DNA of 64,000 nt from Salinisphaera sp002433465 (lineage in GTDB: Bacteria > Pseudomonadota > Gammaproteobacteria > Nevskiales > Salinisphaeraceae): assembly GCF_040361435.1 (NCBI RefSeq), contig NZ_APNL01000021.1, positions 1 through 64,000 on the forward strand. The letters run 5' to 3'. Position numbers and translations under genes: made by a program. This document shows, one piece after another, positions 56,049-64,000 of the stretch; positions within the stretch are counted from its first letter, which is position 1; every line of letters begins with the position of its first letter. Under the pieces are notes generated by a model. It saw nothing but the letters and a program-made list of their open reading frames with translations. It was not told the DNA's origin and ran no database searches.

Positions 56049-56909
56049 ATGAGCGACGAGGACGACAGCGAACAGAGTCGAAGTAGCGGCAATTGGCTGC
56101 GCCAGATCGGCATGAGCCTGGCCGGGCCACCGCGCGATCGCGACGAGCTGGTCGAGGTGCTCAAGGAAGCACAGGAAAACGAGCTGCTGGATATCGACGC
56201 GCTCTGGATGATGCAGGGGGTGCTCAAGGTCTCCGAGCAGCAGGTGCGCGACATCATGGTGCCGCGCTCGCAAATGGTGGTGGTCGAATCCGATGCCGCC
56301 GCGGCGGATATCCTGTCCATCGCGATCGATTCGGGCCATTCACGCTTTCCGGTGATCGGCGAGTCGCGAGACGAGGTCGTCGGTATTCTGCTGGCCAAGG
56401 ACATGCTGCAGCTGGCCGAGGAGGGCGACGACCGCGAAGCCTTCGAACTGGGGGCGGTGCTCAGGCCGGCGGTCTACGTGCCCGAGTCCAAGCGCGTGAA
56501 CGTGCTGCTCAAGGAGTTCAAGGCTTCGCGCAACCACATGGCCGTGGTCGTGGACGAGTATGGCGGTGTCGCCGGCCTGGTGACCATCGAAGACGCGCTC
56601 GAGCAAATCGTGGGCGAAATCGACGACGAATACGATCAGGCCGAAGGCGCCAATATCCTGCGCCAGGAGCACAATCGTTTTCTCATTCGCAGCCTCACCC
56701 CGGTCGAGGAGTTCAACGAATACTTCGACACCGAGTTTTCCGACGAGGACTTCGACACCATCGGCGGCCTGGTCGTGCATGAATTCGGGCATATGCCCAA
56801 GCGTGGCGAAACCACCATCATCGATCGCTTCCAGTTCAACGTGCAGCGGGCCGATTCGCGCCGTATTCATCTGTTCCAGATGACCGTGCTGCCGGAGGCC
56901 TCCGAGTAG
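56049..56909 (+). CDS. corC: CorC/HlyC family protein with CBS domains
   Basis: 286 residues (E. coli CorC 292). Acidic N-terminus, then two CBS domains (VRDIMVPRSQMVVVESD, FPVIGESRDEVVGILLAKDML; MAVVVDEYGGVAGLVTIEDALEQIVGEI) and the CorC_HlyC transporter-associated domain at the C-terminus. Linked to magnesium and cobalt efflux. ATG 56049 gives MSDEDDSEQSRSSGNWLRQ. A strong AGGAGG at 56022-56027 is 21 bases from this start, and a two-codon frame ATG CGA TGA (56044-56052) ends over the start codon. Confidence 0.92.
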   Translation: MSDEDDSEQSRSSGNWLRQIGMSLAGPPRDRDELVEVLKEAQENELLDIDALWMMQGVLKVSEQQVRDIMVPRSQMVVVESDAAAADILSIAIDSGHSRFPVIGESRDEVVGILLAKDMLQLAEEGDDREAFELGAVLRPAVYVPESKRVNVLLKEFKASRNHMAVVVDEYGGVAGLVTIEDALEQIVGEIDDEYDQAEGANILRQEHNRFLIRSLTPVEEFNEYFDTEFSDEDFDTIGGLVVHEFGHMPKRGETTIIDRFQFNVQRADSRRIHLFQMTVLPEASE

Positions 56910-56912
56910 CAC

Positions 56913-58433
56913 ATGGGCGCAAAGCGCGTGCTTCGGGTCGCTGCGTTCGATGTGGTGCTGCCGGCGCTGTTCGGCGGCCTGGCCACGCTCGGCTTTGCGC
57001 CTTTTGGTTACTACGGACTGACGCTGCTTGCCCTGATCGGGCTGATCGCGCTGTGGTGGCATGCGTCTGCCCGGCGCGGCGCCTGGCGCGGCTTCGTGTT
57101 CGGCCTGGCGCACTTCGGCACCGGCATCTACTGGACCTTCGTTTCCACCTACTACTACGGCGGCGCGCCGCTGCCGATGGCGATTGGGCTCGTGGCCGCG
57201 CTGAGCGTGTACCTGGCGCTCTATCCGTTGCTGGTGGGCGCGCTCGCCGGCGCCACGCGGGGACTGCCCCGTACGCTGTGGGCGCTGGTGGTGGTGCCTT
57301 TTGCCTGGCTGCTTGCGGAACTGGTGCGCAGCTGGGTCATGACCGGCTTTCCCTGGCTCTCACTGGGCTACTCGCTGATCGACGCGCCGGTGACCGCGCT
57401 GGCCCCGATCGGCGGCGTGTATTTTCTCGGCCTGCTGATGATGGCCAGCGCCGGCACGGTGGCGCTGTTGTTCGCCGGTTCCATACCGGCACGGGCGCTG
57501 GCGGTAGTGCTGATCGCGCTCGCCCCGCTGGGGCTTTGGTATACGCCGCCGACCACGGCATGGACCCGGCCCAGCGGCGAGCCGGTGAGCGTGGATATCG
57601 TCCAGGGCAATTTCGCGCAGGCGATCAAATGGGATCGCGACATGTTCCGCACCACCCTCGAGCGCTATCGCTCCATGACCGAAGCCTCGGATGCCGACCT
57701 GGTGGTCTGGCCGGAAGTGGCGATTCCGGCGCCGGCCCATCAGATTTCGTCCTACTTCGACGAGATTGCCGCCCTGGCCGCGGGGCGTAACCAGACCGTT
57801 CTTGCCGGCACGCTGGTACACGAAAGCAACAACGCGCCCTACTACAATGCCGTGCTGGCGCTCGGCGCGGGCGAGGGGCGTTATTACAAGCGCCATCTGG
57901 TGCCCTTCGGCGAGTATTTTCCGGTGCCCGAGTTCGTCAAGACGCTGCTCGACGGCGTGAACATGCGCTACAGCGATTTCGGTTTTGGCGCCGAGGACCA
58001 GGCGCTGATCGAGGTCGACGGGGTCAAGCTTGGCCTGTCGATCTGTTTCGAGGATGCCTTTGGCTACGAAATCGCCAAGGCGCTGCCGCAGGCCGGCATG
58101 CTGGTGAACGTCACCAACGATGCCTGGTTTGCCGGCACCACGGCGGCCGCCCAGCATCTGGAAATCGCGCGCATGCGCGCGCTGGAAGCGGGGCGGCCCA
58201 TGCTGCGCGCGGCCAATACCGGCATTTCGGCAATCATCGACTATGACGGGCGCGTGCGCGAGGCCACGCCCGAGTTCGAAATCGCCAACATCGAATCGCA
58301 GGTGCAGCCGCGCAGCGGCGAAACGCCCTATATGCGTATCGGCGATTGGCCATTGTGGTGGGCGAGTGCAGCGGTCACGCTGTTGTCTTTGCTGGGCAGC
58401 GTGCTGCTCAAGCGTCGCCGGACGTCACGGTAG
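56913..58433 (+). CDS. lnt: Apolipoprotein N-acyltransferase Lnt
   Basis: 506 residues. Six or more hydrophobic segments precede a periplasmic nitrilase-like domain, with a final membrane helix. The catalytic triad is visible: Glu in VVWPEVAIPAP near 267, Lys in YYKRHLVPFGEYFP near 328, and Cys in GLSICFEDAFGYE near 378. It adds the third acyl chain to lipoproteins. The last nine bases overlap the convergent peroxidase gene. Confidence 0.95.
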   Translation: MGAKRVLRVAAFDVVLPALFGGLATLGFAPFGYYGLTLLALIGLIALWWHASARRGAWRGFVFGLAHFGTGIYWTFVSTYYYGGAPLPMAIGLVAALSVYLALYPLLVGALAGATRGLPRTLWALVVVPFAWLLAELVRSWVMTGFPWLSLGYSLIDAPVTALAPIGGVYFLGLLMMASAGTVALLFAGSIPARALAVVLIALAPLGLWYTPPTTAWTRPSGEPVSVDIVQGNFAQAIKWDRDMFRTTLERYRSMTEASDADLVVWPEVAIPAPAHQISSYFDEIAALAAGRNQTVLAGTLVHESNNAPYYNAVLALGAGEGRYYKRHLVPFGEYFPVPEFVKTLLDGVNMRYSDFGFGAEDQALIEVDGVKLGLSICFEDAFGYEIAKALPQAGMLVNVTNDAWFAGTTAAAQHLEIARMRALEAGRPMLRAANTGISAIIDYDGRVREATPEFEIANIESQVQPRSGETPYMRIGDWPLWWASAAVTLLSLLGSVLLKRRRTSR

Positions 58434-59603
58434 GTCGGGTTGCGGCATGTAGAGCGAATGGCCGTCCAGCGTTCGCAGAAATGCCGCCAGATCGTCGAGT
58501 TCGGCCGGGGTAAGCCCGAGCGGTTCGATCAGCGGTGAAAGTCGTGCCAGCGGCACATCGCTGACTTTCTCGGTCGGCGGCGCGTTCTGCCACCACCCCA
58601 TGTTGTAAAGCGCAAGCAGTGATTCGAGATCGATCCCGTCGCCGAAGCCGTTGTGCATATACGGCGCCGTGCGTGCGATATTGCGCAGCCCCGGCGTGGC
58701 AAACGCGCCGACATCCTCCGGCGCGCCGGTTTCACGGTAGCGGCCCAGATAATCGCCCACGCCGTGCACCGATGTGCCCAGGTGATGAAAATCGCCGTCC
58801 GAGAGCAGGGCGCCGTGATGGCAGCGAACACAGTTTGCCCGGCCGCGAAACAGGTCGAGCCCTCGAATTTCGGCAGCCGTGAAGATATCGCGCTCGCCGC
58901 GCATGAAACGATCGAAGCGGGTATTCGGCGTATTCAGGGTACGCATGAAGGTGGCGATCGCCTGGGCTATGCGTGCCACCGTGACCGACGGGTCGCCGTA
59001 GGCATCGGCGAACAGCGGCGCGTAGCCGGCCACTTCGCCCAGCTGGCGTGCCCCGTGTTCGGGTACGCCCGCCATTTCAATCGGGTTCGACCAGCTGGCG
59101 ACGACCTGGGTTTCCAGGTCCGCGGCGCGGCCGTCCCAGAACAGACGATCCTTGAATCCGGCGTTGAGTACCGTGGGGGTATTCAGATTCCCGACCTGGC
59201 GATCGTGACCGACGGCCTTGTGTCGACCGTCTGCCCAGCCGAGGCTGGGCTCGTGACAGGAGGCACAGGCGATCTGATTCGAACCGGACAGGCGCGGATC
59301 GAAGAACAGCCGTTTGCCCAGAGCGGCCTTTGCTTCGCTGAAGGGATTGTCGGCCGAAAACTCCGGTCGCCCGGGCAAGGGCGCGAGCGCTTCTATATCC
59401 AGGTCGGCGCGCGTTTCAAGTGCCGGCCACTGCGACTGCGGGCCGCGGTAACGCTCGACCAGTCGTGCGCGTTCGATGGCCGGGGCGAACGCACAGACAA
59501 GCGCGACGAACGCAGCGGTCGCTGCAGCGATGGCAACCAGGACGATCGATTCGCGTCGTGCCAGGCGCGAACCGATCCGCTTGATGCCCCCGCCGGGATT
59601 CAC
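58425..59603 (-). CDS. Di-haem cytochrome c peroxidase family protein
   Basis: About 392 residues with an N-terminal signal anchor (ESIVLVAIAAATAAFVALVCAF). Two c-type haem motifs: CASCH near 110 and CVRCH near 258, plus the spacing and GRDxxVGNLNTPTVLNAGF-like segment (RQVGNLNTPTVLNAGFKDRLFWDGRA) of bacterial di-haem peroxidases. Would act in the periplasm on hydrogen peroxide, or as a di-haem oxidase. GTG 59603 preferred (GTGGGG upstream); GTG 59663 is an alternative. Lies 153 bases after the TonB receptor on the same strand, so probably shares its Fur control. Confidence 0.87.
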   Translation of the reverse strand: MNPGGGIKRIGSRLARRESIVLVAIAAATAAFVALVCAFAPAIERARLVERYRGPQSQWPALETRADLDIEALAPLPGRPEFSADNPFSEAKAALGKRLFFDPRLSGSNQIACASCHEPSLGWADGRHKAVGHDRQVGNLNTPTVLNAGFKDRLFWDGRAADLETQVVASWSNPIEMAGVPEHGARQLGEVAGYAPLFADAYGDPSVTVARIAQAIATFMRTLNTPNTRFDRFMRGERDIFTAAEIRGLDLFRGRANCVRCHHGALLSDGDFHHLGTSVHGVGDYLGRYRETGAPEDVGAFATPGLRNIARTAPYMHNGFGDGIDLESLLALYNMGWWQNAPPTEKVSDVPLARLSPLIEPLGLTPAELDDLAAFLRTLDGHSLYMPQPDLP

Positions 59604-59756
59604 TTGCCCCACGGATCGGGCGGCGTTCGAAGCGCGGCGACGGCCGCGGCATAGCGACGCCACGCCACAGACAACAGATACGGCCGCGCCGCTACGCGCC
59701 CGAGCGTCGGGCTATAGCCCGCTGAGCGGCCGCGCCAATGGGCGCGGGAAGGCGAG

Positions 59757-62273
59757 TCAGAAGTCATAGCCGACTTCCAGCCAGTACTGGCGGCCAACGC
59801 CGAACAGTTGGACCCCTGCCTGGTTGCTTACGATATTGCGGCTGTCGGTAACGTTGAGCACGTCAACGCCGACATAGGGCGAGTGATCGCCGGGCAACAA
59901 CCGCAGCCGCGTGCTCAGATCCCAGCGCAGGGTATTGTCCTGTTTTTCGATGTCGTAGCGTTGCAGCCCCGTGGCCGGGTCGTTGCCGTCGCGCAGCAGG
60001 TAGCGGTACCCGTCTGTGTAGCTCAGCGCGTTACGCACCTGCAGGCGGTCGTTGAAAGCCGAGGTGATGATGTCAACCTGGGCGCTGACCGGGGTGGCGA
60101 AATCGCGTGCGGGCAGCTCCGAGCGACGCACCCGACGACCTTCGAAAATCACATCCTCGTCGGCGACCGTACCGTTATAGCCCTTCTCATCGTCGCCGTA
60201 GCTGGCATCGGTTTCCTTGTCCATCCACGACACCCCGAGATTGACGCCCCAGTTGGCGCCCACCCAGGCAAACGGCTGCGAGCGCCAGTAGAGATCGACC
60301 TGATCCGTGCTGCTGCGCCCGGAGTTGTCGTAGTTGTACAGCTCGCTACCGCCATCGTAGTTGGTGCGGATCTGATCCTTGCCCTGGCGGCGCACATAGG
60401 TCAGGCCGATATCGCCGCGCCAGAGCGTGCCGGCGACGCCGATCGAGTATTCGTCGTCGTAGGGCGTGTCGAGATCGCGGTAGTCGTATTCGCTTCGATC
60501 CTCGACCGCGGTGAGCGGATCGTCCGGGTTGTCGCGCTCGCGTACCTCGACCAGCCGTCTTTCCTCGGCCCGCAGCTTGTAGGAAAGGAACGACTTGCCG
60601 TAATAGCGGTTGGCGCCGGCGATCAGGCGCATGTTCTGGCTGTTGTCGAGATAGACGCCGGCCTTCAGGCGCGGCGCGGCGTTGGTGTTTTCCAACAGGC
60701 CGTCGCGTTCGACGCGCAGCCCGGCACTCCCGAACAGGCGTTGGCCGTCGGCGGCCAGCTCGCCGAACACGGCGCCGTTGGTATTCGAAAAGGCGATATC
60801 GCCGGCGCGGTAGGTTGCCACGCGGCTCAGGTACTGATCCGACGGCGCATAAGAGCCAGGGCCGATCGGGTCGGGCAGCGGCGTCTGGCTGTAATCGAGG
60901 CGATAGTCTTCGGCCACGAAGTCCTGGCCCCGATGCTGTTCGTAGTCGAGATAGGCTATTTCTGCGCCGTAATCGGTCGTCCAGATAGCGCTGATCGGCG
61001 TGGTGAACGTAACGGAACCGCCCAGCTTGCGTTGTCGGTTCTCGAGGTCGCCCAGGCCGCCGATGATGCTGCCGTCGAATAGCGACGTGCTCTTGAAGTT
61101 GGTCAGCGTATGGCTGTCGTATTGATGCTCATCGGTGGTGAGCCCCGCGTTGAGATTGGCGTCCACGCGGGTGGCGCCAATGTGGTTCGCGTAGTTGACG
61201 CTCAGGTTGATGCCTTCGTGGCCGCCCACGAAGTCGGAGTCGAGATAGTTGATCAGGAAGCTGTCTTCATCGAAGTTCGTATACGACAGCGACGCATCGA
61301 GCTCGTAGTCGCGGTCGAGCAGGTCCAGGCGCAGAACGCCGTAGCGTGATCTGCTGTCCAGTTCGCGGCTCTGGCTGGGCGTGTAGAGCTGGCCGGTCTC
61401 CAGAAAATTGTCCAGATCCATCGTGAGCAGCTGTTTTTGGCTGATGGTCGAGCGCTTTTCGCTATAGCCGGCGAACAGGCCGATATCGCCCAGGCGGGTG
61501 GCGCCGTCCAGGCTGAATTCGCTCTTGCGAAAATCGGGCTGGAACTCCCCGGGCACGCCGTTGGGCATCTGGGCCGCCGCGCTTTCGAACTCGCGTTCCT
61601 GGGTTTTATCGATATGCAGGTTGGTCAGACTGTCGCTGGTTCCCCGATACGACACATGGGCTTCGTTCCGGCCTGCATAGGCACGTGTTTCGGCCTTGAC
61701 CACGCCCCCCGTGAAGCCGCCTTCCCGGGCAGAAACATTGGTATCACTGACCTCGATGTTCTGTAAGAAACGGGTATCGATGAACTGGCCCTGGGAATGG
61801 CCGGCCACGCGCGTGTAGTTGTCGGCGCGCTGGCTCTGGGCGGGGTCGATGAGGTTGTCCACCGCCGCGCCGTCCAGTACGAAGCGGTTCTGGTAGGGCG
61901 AGGCCCCGCGAATCGAGAACTCTGCGGGCTTGATATCGCCTTGCTGGCGGCTCGAACTCGCCCCTTCTGCCACCCGTACGGAGGGAATGACCGACAGCGC
62001 TTCGGCCAGATCCGAGCGTGCCGAACCGCGGATGTAGGCGGCCGGCAGTTTCTGGATCTGGGCATCCAGCGGGTCGGCTGCGACCAGGATCTCGTTGAGC
62101 GCCGGCAGCTCGAAAGACAGGGCGTCGTTGAGGCTTTTCTGGTCGGCGGCCGCGGTTTCGCCGCGCGCTTCATCTTGTCGCGTTACGTCACCGCTCGCGG
62201 CCGCTGGCGGCTGTTCGGCATGGACGGCGGATGTCGCGCCCAACAAGGCCGGCAGAATCAAGAGTCTGTACAT
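59757..62273 (-). CDS. TonB-dependent outer membrane receptor
   Basis: 838 residues. A signal peptide (MYRLLILPALLGATSAVHA) is followed by the plug domain (SDLAEALSVIPSVRVAEGASSSR, EFSIRGASPYQNRFVLDGAAVDNL, VSAREGGFTGGVVKAETRAYAG) and a large beta-barrel ending GRQYWLEVGYDF with terminal Phe. The classical TonB box near the mature N-terminus is not obvious. Substrate unknown; a Fur-like box upstream points to iron or an iron chelate. Ribosome site GGGGG before ATG 62273. Confidence 0.92.
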   Translation of the reverse strand: MYRLLILPALLGATSAVHAEQPPAAASGDVTRQDEARGETAAADQKSLNDALSFELPALNEILVAADPLDAQIQKLPAAYIRGSARSDLAEALSVIPSVRVAEGASSSRQQGDIKPAEFSIRGASPYQNRFVLDGAAVDNLIDPAQSQRADNYTRVAGHSQGQFIDTRFLQNIEVSDTNVSAREGGFTGGVVKAETRAYAGRNEAHVSYRGTSDSLTNLHIDKTQEREFESAAAQMPNGVPGEFQPDFRKSEFSLDGATRLGDIGLFAGYSEKRSTISQKQLLTMDLDNFLETGQLYTPSQSRELDSRSRYGVLRLDLLDRDYELDASLSYTNFDEDSFLINYLDSDFVGGHEGINLSVNYANHIGATRVDANLNAGLTTDEHQYDSHTLTNFKSTSLFDGSIIGGLGDLENRQRKLGGSVTFTTPISAIWTTDYGAEIAYLDYEQHRGQDFVAEDYRLDYSQTPLPDPIGPGSYAPSDQYLSRVATYRAGDIAFSNTNGAVFGELAADGQRLFGSAGLRVERDGLLENTNAAPRLKAGVYLDNSQNMRLIAGANRYYGKSFLSYKLRAEERRLVEVRERDNPDDPLTAVEDRSEYDYRDLDTPYDDEYSIGVAGTLWRGDIGLTYVRRQGKDQIRTNYDGGSELYNYDNSGRSSTDQVDLYWRSQPFAWVGANWGVNLGVSWMDKETDASYGDDEKGYNGTVADEDVIFEGRRVRRSELPARDFATPVSAQVDIITSAFNDRLQVRNALSYTDGYRYLLRDGNDPATGLQRYDIEKQDNTLRWDLSTRLRLLPGDHSPYVGVDVLNVTDSRNIVSNQAGVQLFGVGRQYWLEVGYDF

Positions 62274-62322
62274 GGTGTCCCCCCGTGAAGTTGCGAGGGA
62301 GCATATGCATTCAGTTCATAAA

Positions 62323-62337
62323 TGCAAATGATTCGCA
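62323..62337 (-). promoter_or_regulatory. Fur-like box upstream of the TonB-dependent receptor
   Basis: TGCAAATGATTCGCA at 62323-62337 fits the 7-1-7 Fur pattern TGATAAT-N-ATTATCA at 11 of 15 positions and lies in a local A/T-rich stretch 50 bases upstream of the receptor start. Repression by Fur under iron-replete conditions is inferred. Confidence 0.7.
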
Positions 62338-62544
62338 TTTATATTTGACGCAATGAAATTCAATTTCAAGCGGACGGTTCTTCAATGGTGCGACGCTGCG
62401 CTTGTACGGCTGCCATGGCAGAGGGGGTGGGCGCAGGCTCAGAGGTTGAGTCGGCGTGTGGCTGAGCGTACTGGGCGGTGAAGGGTCGCCAGCGTATCGA
62501 GTACACTAGTCGGCCGTTTTTTGCTTTTCGATCGATAGCCGCCG

Positions 62545-64000
62545 ATGGATTCCACCTACCGTTTCGATGCGATCGAGACCGATGTACAGGCCCGCTGGCG
62601 TGACGCCCGCGCCTTCGAAGTCAAGCGCGACGAGCGCGAGAAGTTCTATTGCCTGTCGATGTTCCCTTACCCCAGCGGCAAGCTGCATATGGGGCATGTG
62701 CGCAACTACACCATCGGCGACGTCATCTCCCGCTATCAACGCATGTGCGGCAAGAACGTGCTCCAGCCCATGGGCTGGGACGCCTTCGGCCTGCCGGCGG
62801 AAAACGCCGCGATCAAGAACGGTGTGCCGCCGGCGAAATGGACCCGCGAAAACATCGCTGCAATGCGCGAACAGCTCGCCCAGCTGGGCTTTGCCTACGA
62901 CTGGTCCCGCGAAATCGCCACCTGCGACCCGAGCTATTACCGCTGGGAACAGTGGCTGTTCACCAAGCTGTTCGAAAAGGGGCTGGTGTATCGCAAGGAA
63001 TCGATCGTCAACTGGGATCCCGTCGATCAGACCGTGCTCGCCAACGAACAGGTGGTGGATGGCCGCGGCTGGCGTTCGGGCGCGATCGTCGAGCAGCGCG
63101 CCATCCCGCAGTGGTTTGCGCGAATCACCGACTATGCCGACGAACTGCTGGACGATCTCGACGCGCTTGAAGGCTGGCCGGAAGCGGTCAAGACCATGCA
63201 GGCGAACTGGATCGGGCGGTCTACCGGTCTGGAAATCGATTTCGAAGTGGTCGGCCACGACGAGCCGCTGACGGTCTACACCACGCGACCGGATACGCTG
63301 CACGGCGCGACCTATATGGCCGTCGCCGCCGATCACCCGCTGGTTGCGGCCGCCGCCGCGCACGACGCCGAACTGGCCACCTTCTGTGAAGACTGTCGCA
63401 AGGCCGGCACCGCCGAGGCCAGCCTGGAAACACGCGACAAGAAAGGCTATCGCCTGCCCAGCGAAGCGACGCATCCGCTCACCGGCGAGCGGATGCCGAT
63501 CTTTGCCGCCAATTTCGTGCTGATGGGCTATGGCACCGGCGCGGTGATGAGCGTGCCGGCCCACGACCAGCGCGACTGGGAGTTCGCCACCGCCTACGAC
63601 CTGCCGATCGTGCCCGTGGTCGCGCGCGCCGACGGCAGTGCCCCCGACATCAGCGCAGCCGCAAGCATCGATAAAGGCCCGCTGATCAATTCCGGCGAGG
63701 ATGACGGCAAGGACTTCGACAGCGCCTTCAACGATATTGCCGACCGGCTGGAGGCCCGGGGTATCGCCCGTCGCAAGACCCAGTACCGCCTGCGCGACTG
63801 GGGTCTGAGCCGCCAGCGCTACTGGGGCGCGCCGATCCCGATCATCCACTGCGACGACTGCGGCGCCGTGCCGGTGCCGGAACAGGATCTGCCGGTGGTG
63901 CTGCCCGAGGACGTCACCCCCGAAGGCGCGGGCTCGCCGTTGCCGGATATGCCCGAGTTCGTGAACGTGGACTGCCCGCAGTGCGGCAAGGCCGCCCGGC
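62545..64000 (+). CDS. leuS: Leucyl-tRNA synthetase, 5' part
   Basis: Class I aminoacyl-tRNA synthetase that charges tRNA-Leu. The frame is open from ATG 62545 to the window edge, giving the first 485 residues of about 860. Family marks: FDAIETDVQARW at the start, FPYPSGKLHMGHVRNY with the HIGH motif (HMGH) near 49, GWDAFGLPAENAA near 82, and the editing domain with TTRPDTLHGATYMAVAADHPL near 250. Zinc-type cysteines CDDCG and CPQCG occur near the end. A TACACT -10-like element lies at 62502-62507. Confidence 0.97.
   Translation, partial: MDSTYRFDAIETDVQARWRDARAFEVKRDEREKFYCLSMFPYPSGKLHMGHVRNYTIGDVISRYQRMCGKNVLQPMGWDAFGLPAENAAIKNGVPPAKWTRENIAAMREQLAQLGFAYDWSREIATCDPSYYRWEQWLFTKLFEKGLVYRKESIVNWDPVDQTVLANEQVVDGRGWRSGAIVEQRAIPQWFARITDYADELLDDLDALEGWPEAVKTMQANWIGRSTGLEIDFEVVGHDEPLTVYTTRPDTLHGATYMAVAADHPLVAAAAAHDAELATFCEDCRKAGTAEASLETRDKKGYRLPSEATHPLTGERMPIFAANFVLMGYGTGAVMSVPAHDQRDWEFATAYDLPIVPVVARADGSAPDISAAASIDKGPLINSGEDDGKDFDSAFNDIADRLEARGIARRKTQYRLRDWGLSRQRYWGAPIPIIHCDDCGAVPVPEQDLPVVLPEDVTPEGAGSPLPDMPEFVNVDCPQCGKAAR

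Overview
The window is a high-GC gammaproteobacterial chromosome segment that is mostly core genome. The gene order resembles Pseudomonas and related non-enteric gammaproteobacteria: rsmI-rnpB-mraZ, lpxC-dciA-secA-argJ-Nudix, pilD-coaE-zapD-yacG, uvrA-yajR-ssb, bamD/rluD-pgeF and miaB-phoH-ybeY-corC-lnt-leuS. No ribosomal RNA is present, so the genus cannot be fixed. A halophilic or marine lineage such as Salinisphaera is a guess only.

Layout. 1-1.2 kb: the 3' end of rsmI and the RNase P RNA gene. 1.2-17.9 kb: a complete division and cell wall (dcw) cluster, mraZ-rsmH-ftsL-ftsI-murE-murF-mraY-murD-ftsW-murG-murC-ddl-ftsQ-ftsA-ftsZ, almost every junction an overlap of 4 to 17 bases. 18.1-24.7 kb: lpxC, dciA (opposite strand), secA, argJ and a Nudix-ThiE fusion. 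25.0-32.4 kb (minus strand): a PP0621-type protein, pilS-pilR, pilC-pilD, coaE, zapD and yacG; the pilus ATPase pilB and a pilin gene are absent. 32.5-34.7 kb: sucC-sucD with a strong terminator. 34.7-37.9 kb: an AT-richer island with an Ada-AlkA alkylation-repair pair. 37.9-48.2 kb: GFA-family protein, nadE, bamD, rluD-pgeF, uvrA, a YajR-type transporter and ssb.

48.2-53.0 kb is the most interesting regulated segment. It holds a DNR-like regulator, a PdxH-like oxidase, two universal stress proteins, OmpW and an FNR/ANR oxygen sensor with its iron-sulfur cysteines. Three FNR/ANR boxes (48418-48431, 51092-51105, 52073-52086) sit in its promoters, so it reads as a compact low-oxygen/nitric-oxide response module. 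53.1-58.4 kb: miaB, phoH, ybeY, corC, lnt. 58.4-62.3 kb: an oppositely oriented TonB-dependent receptor and di-haem cytochrome c peroxidase behind a Fur-like box, placed between lnt and leuS. The window ends inside leuS.

I found no CRISPR array, tRNA, complete insertion sequence or prophage. Nothing here amounts to a clearly new defence or mobile system. The best leads are the ANR-DNR module, the Fur-controlled receptor-peroxidase pair, the Ada-AlkA island and the pilus operon lacking pilB.
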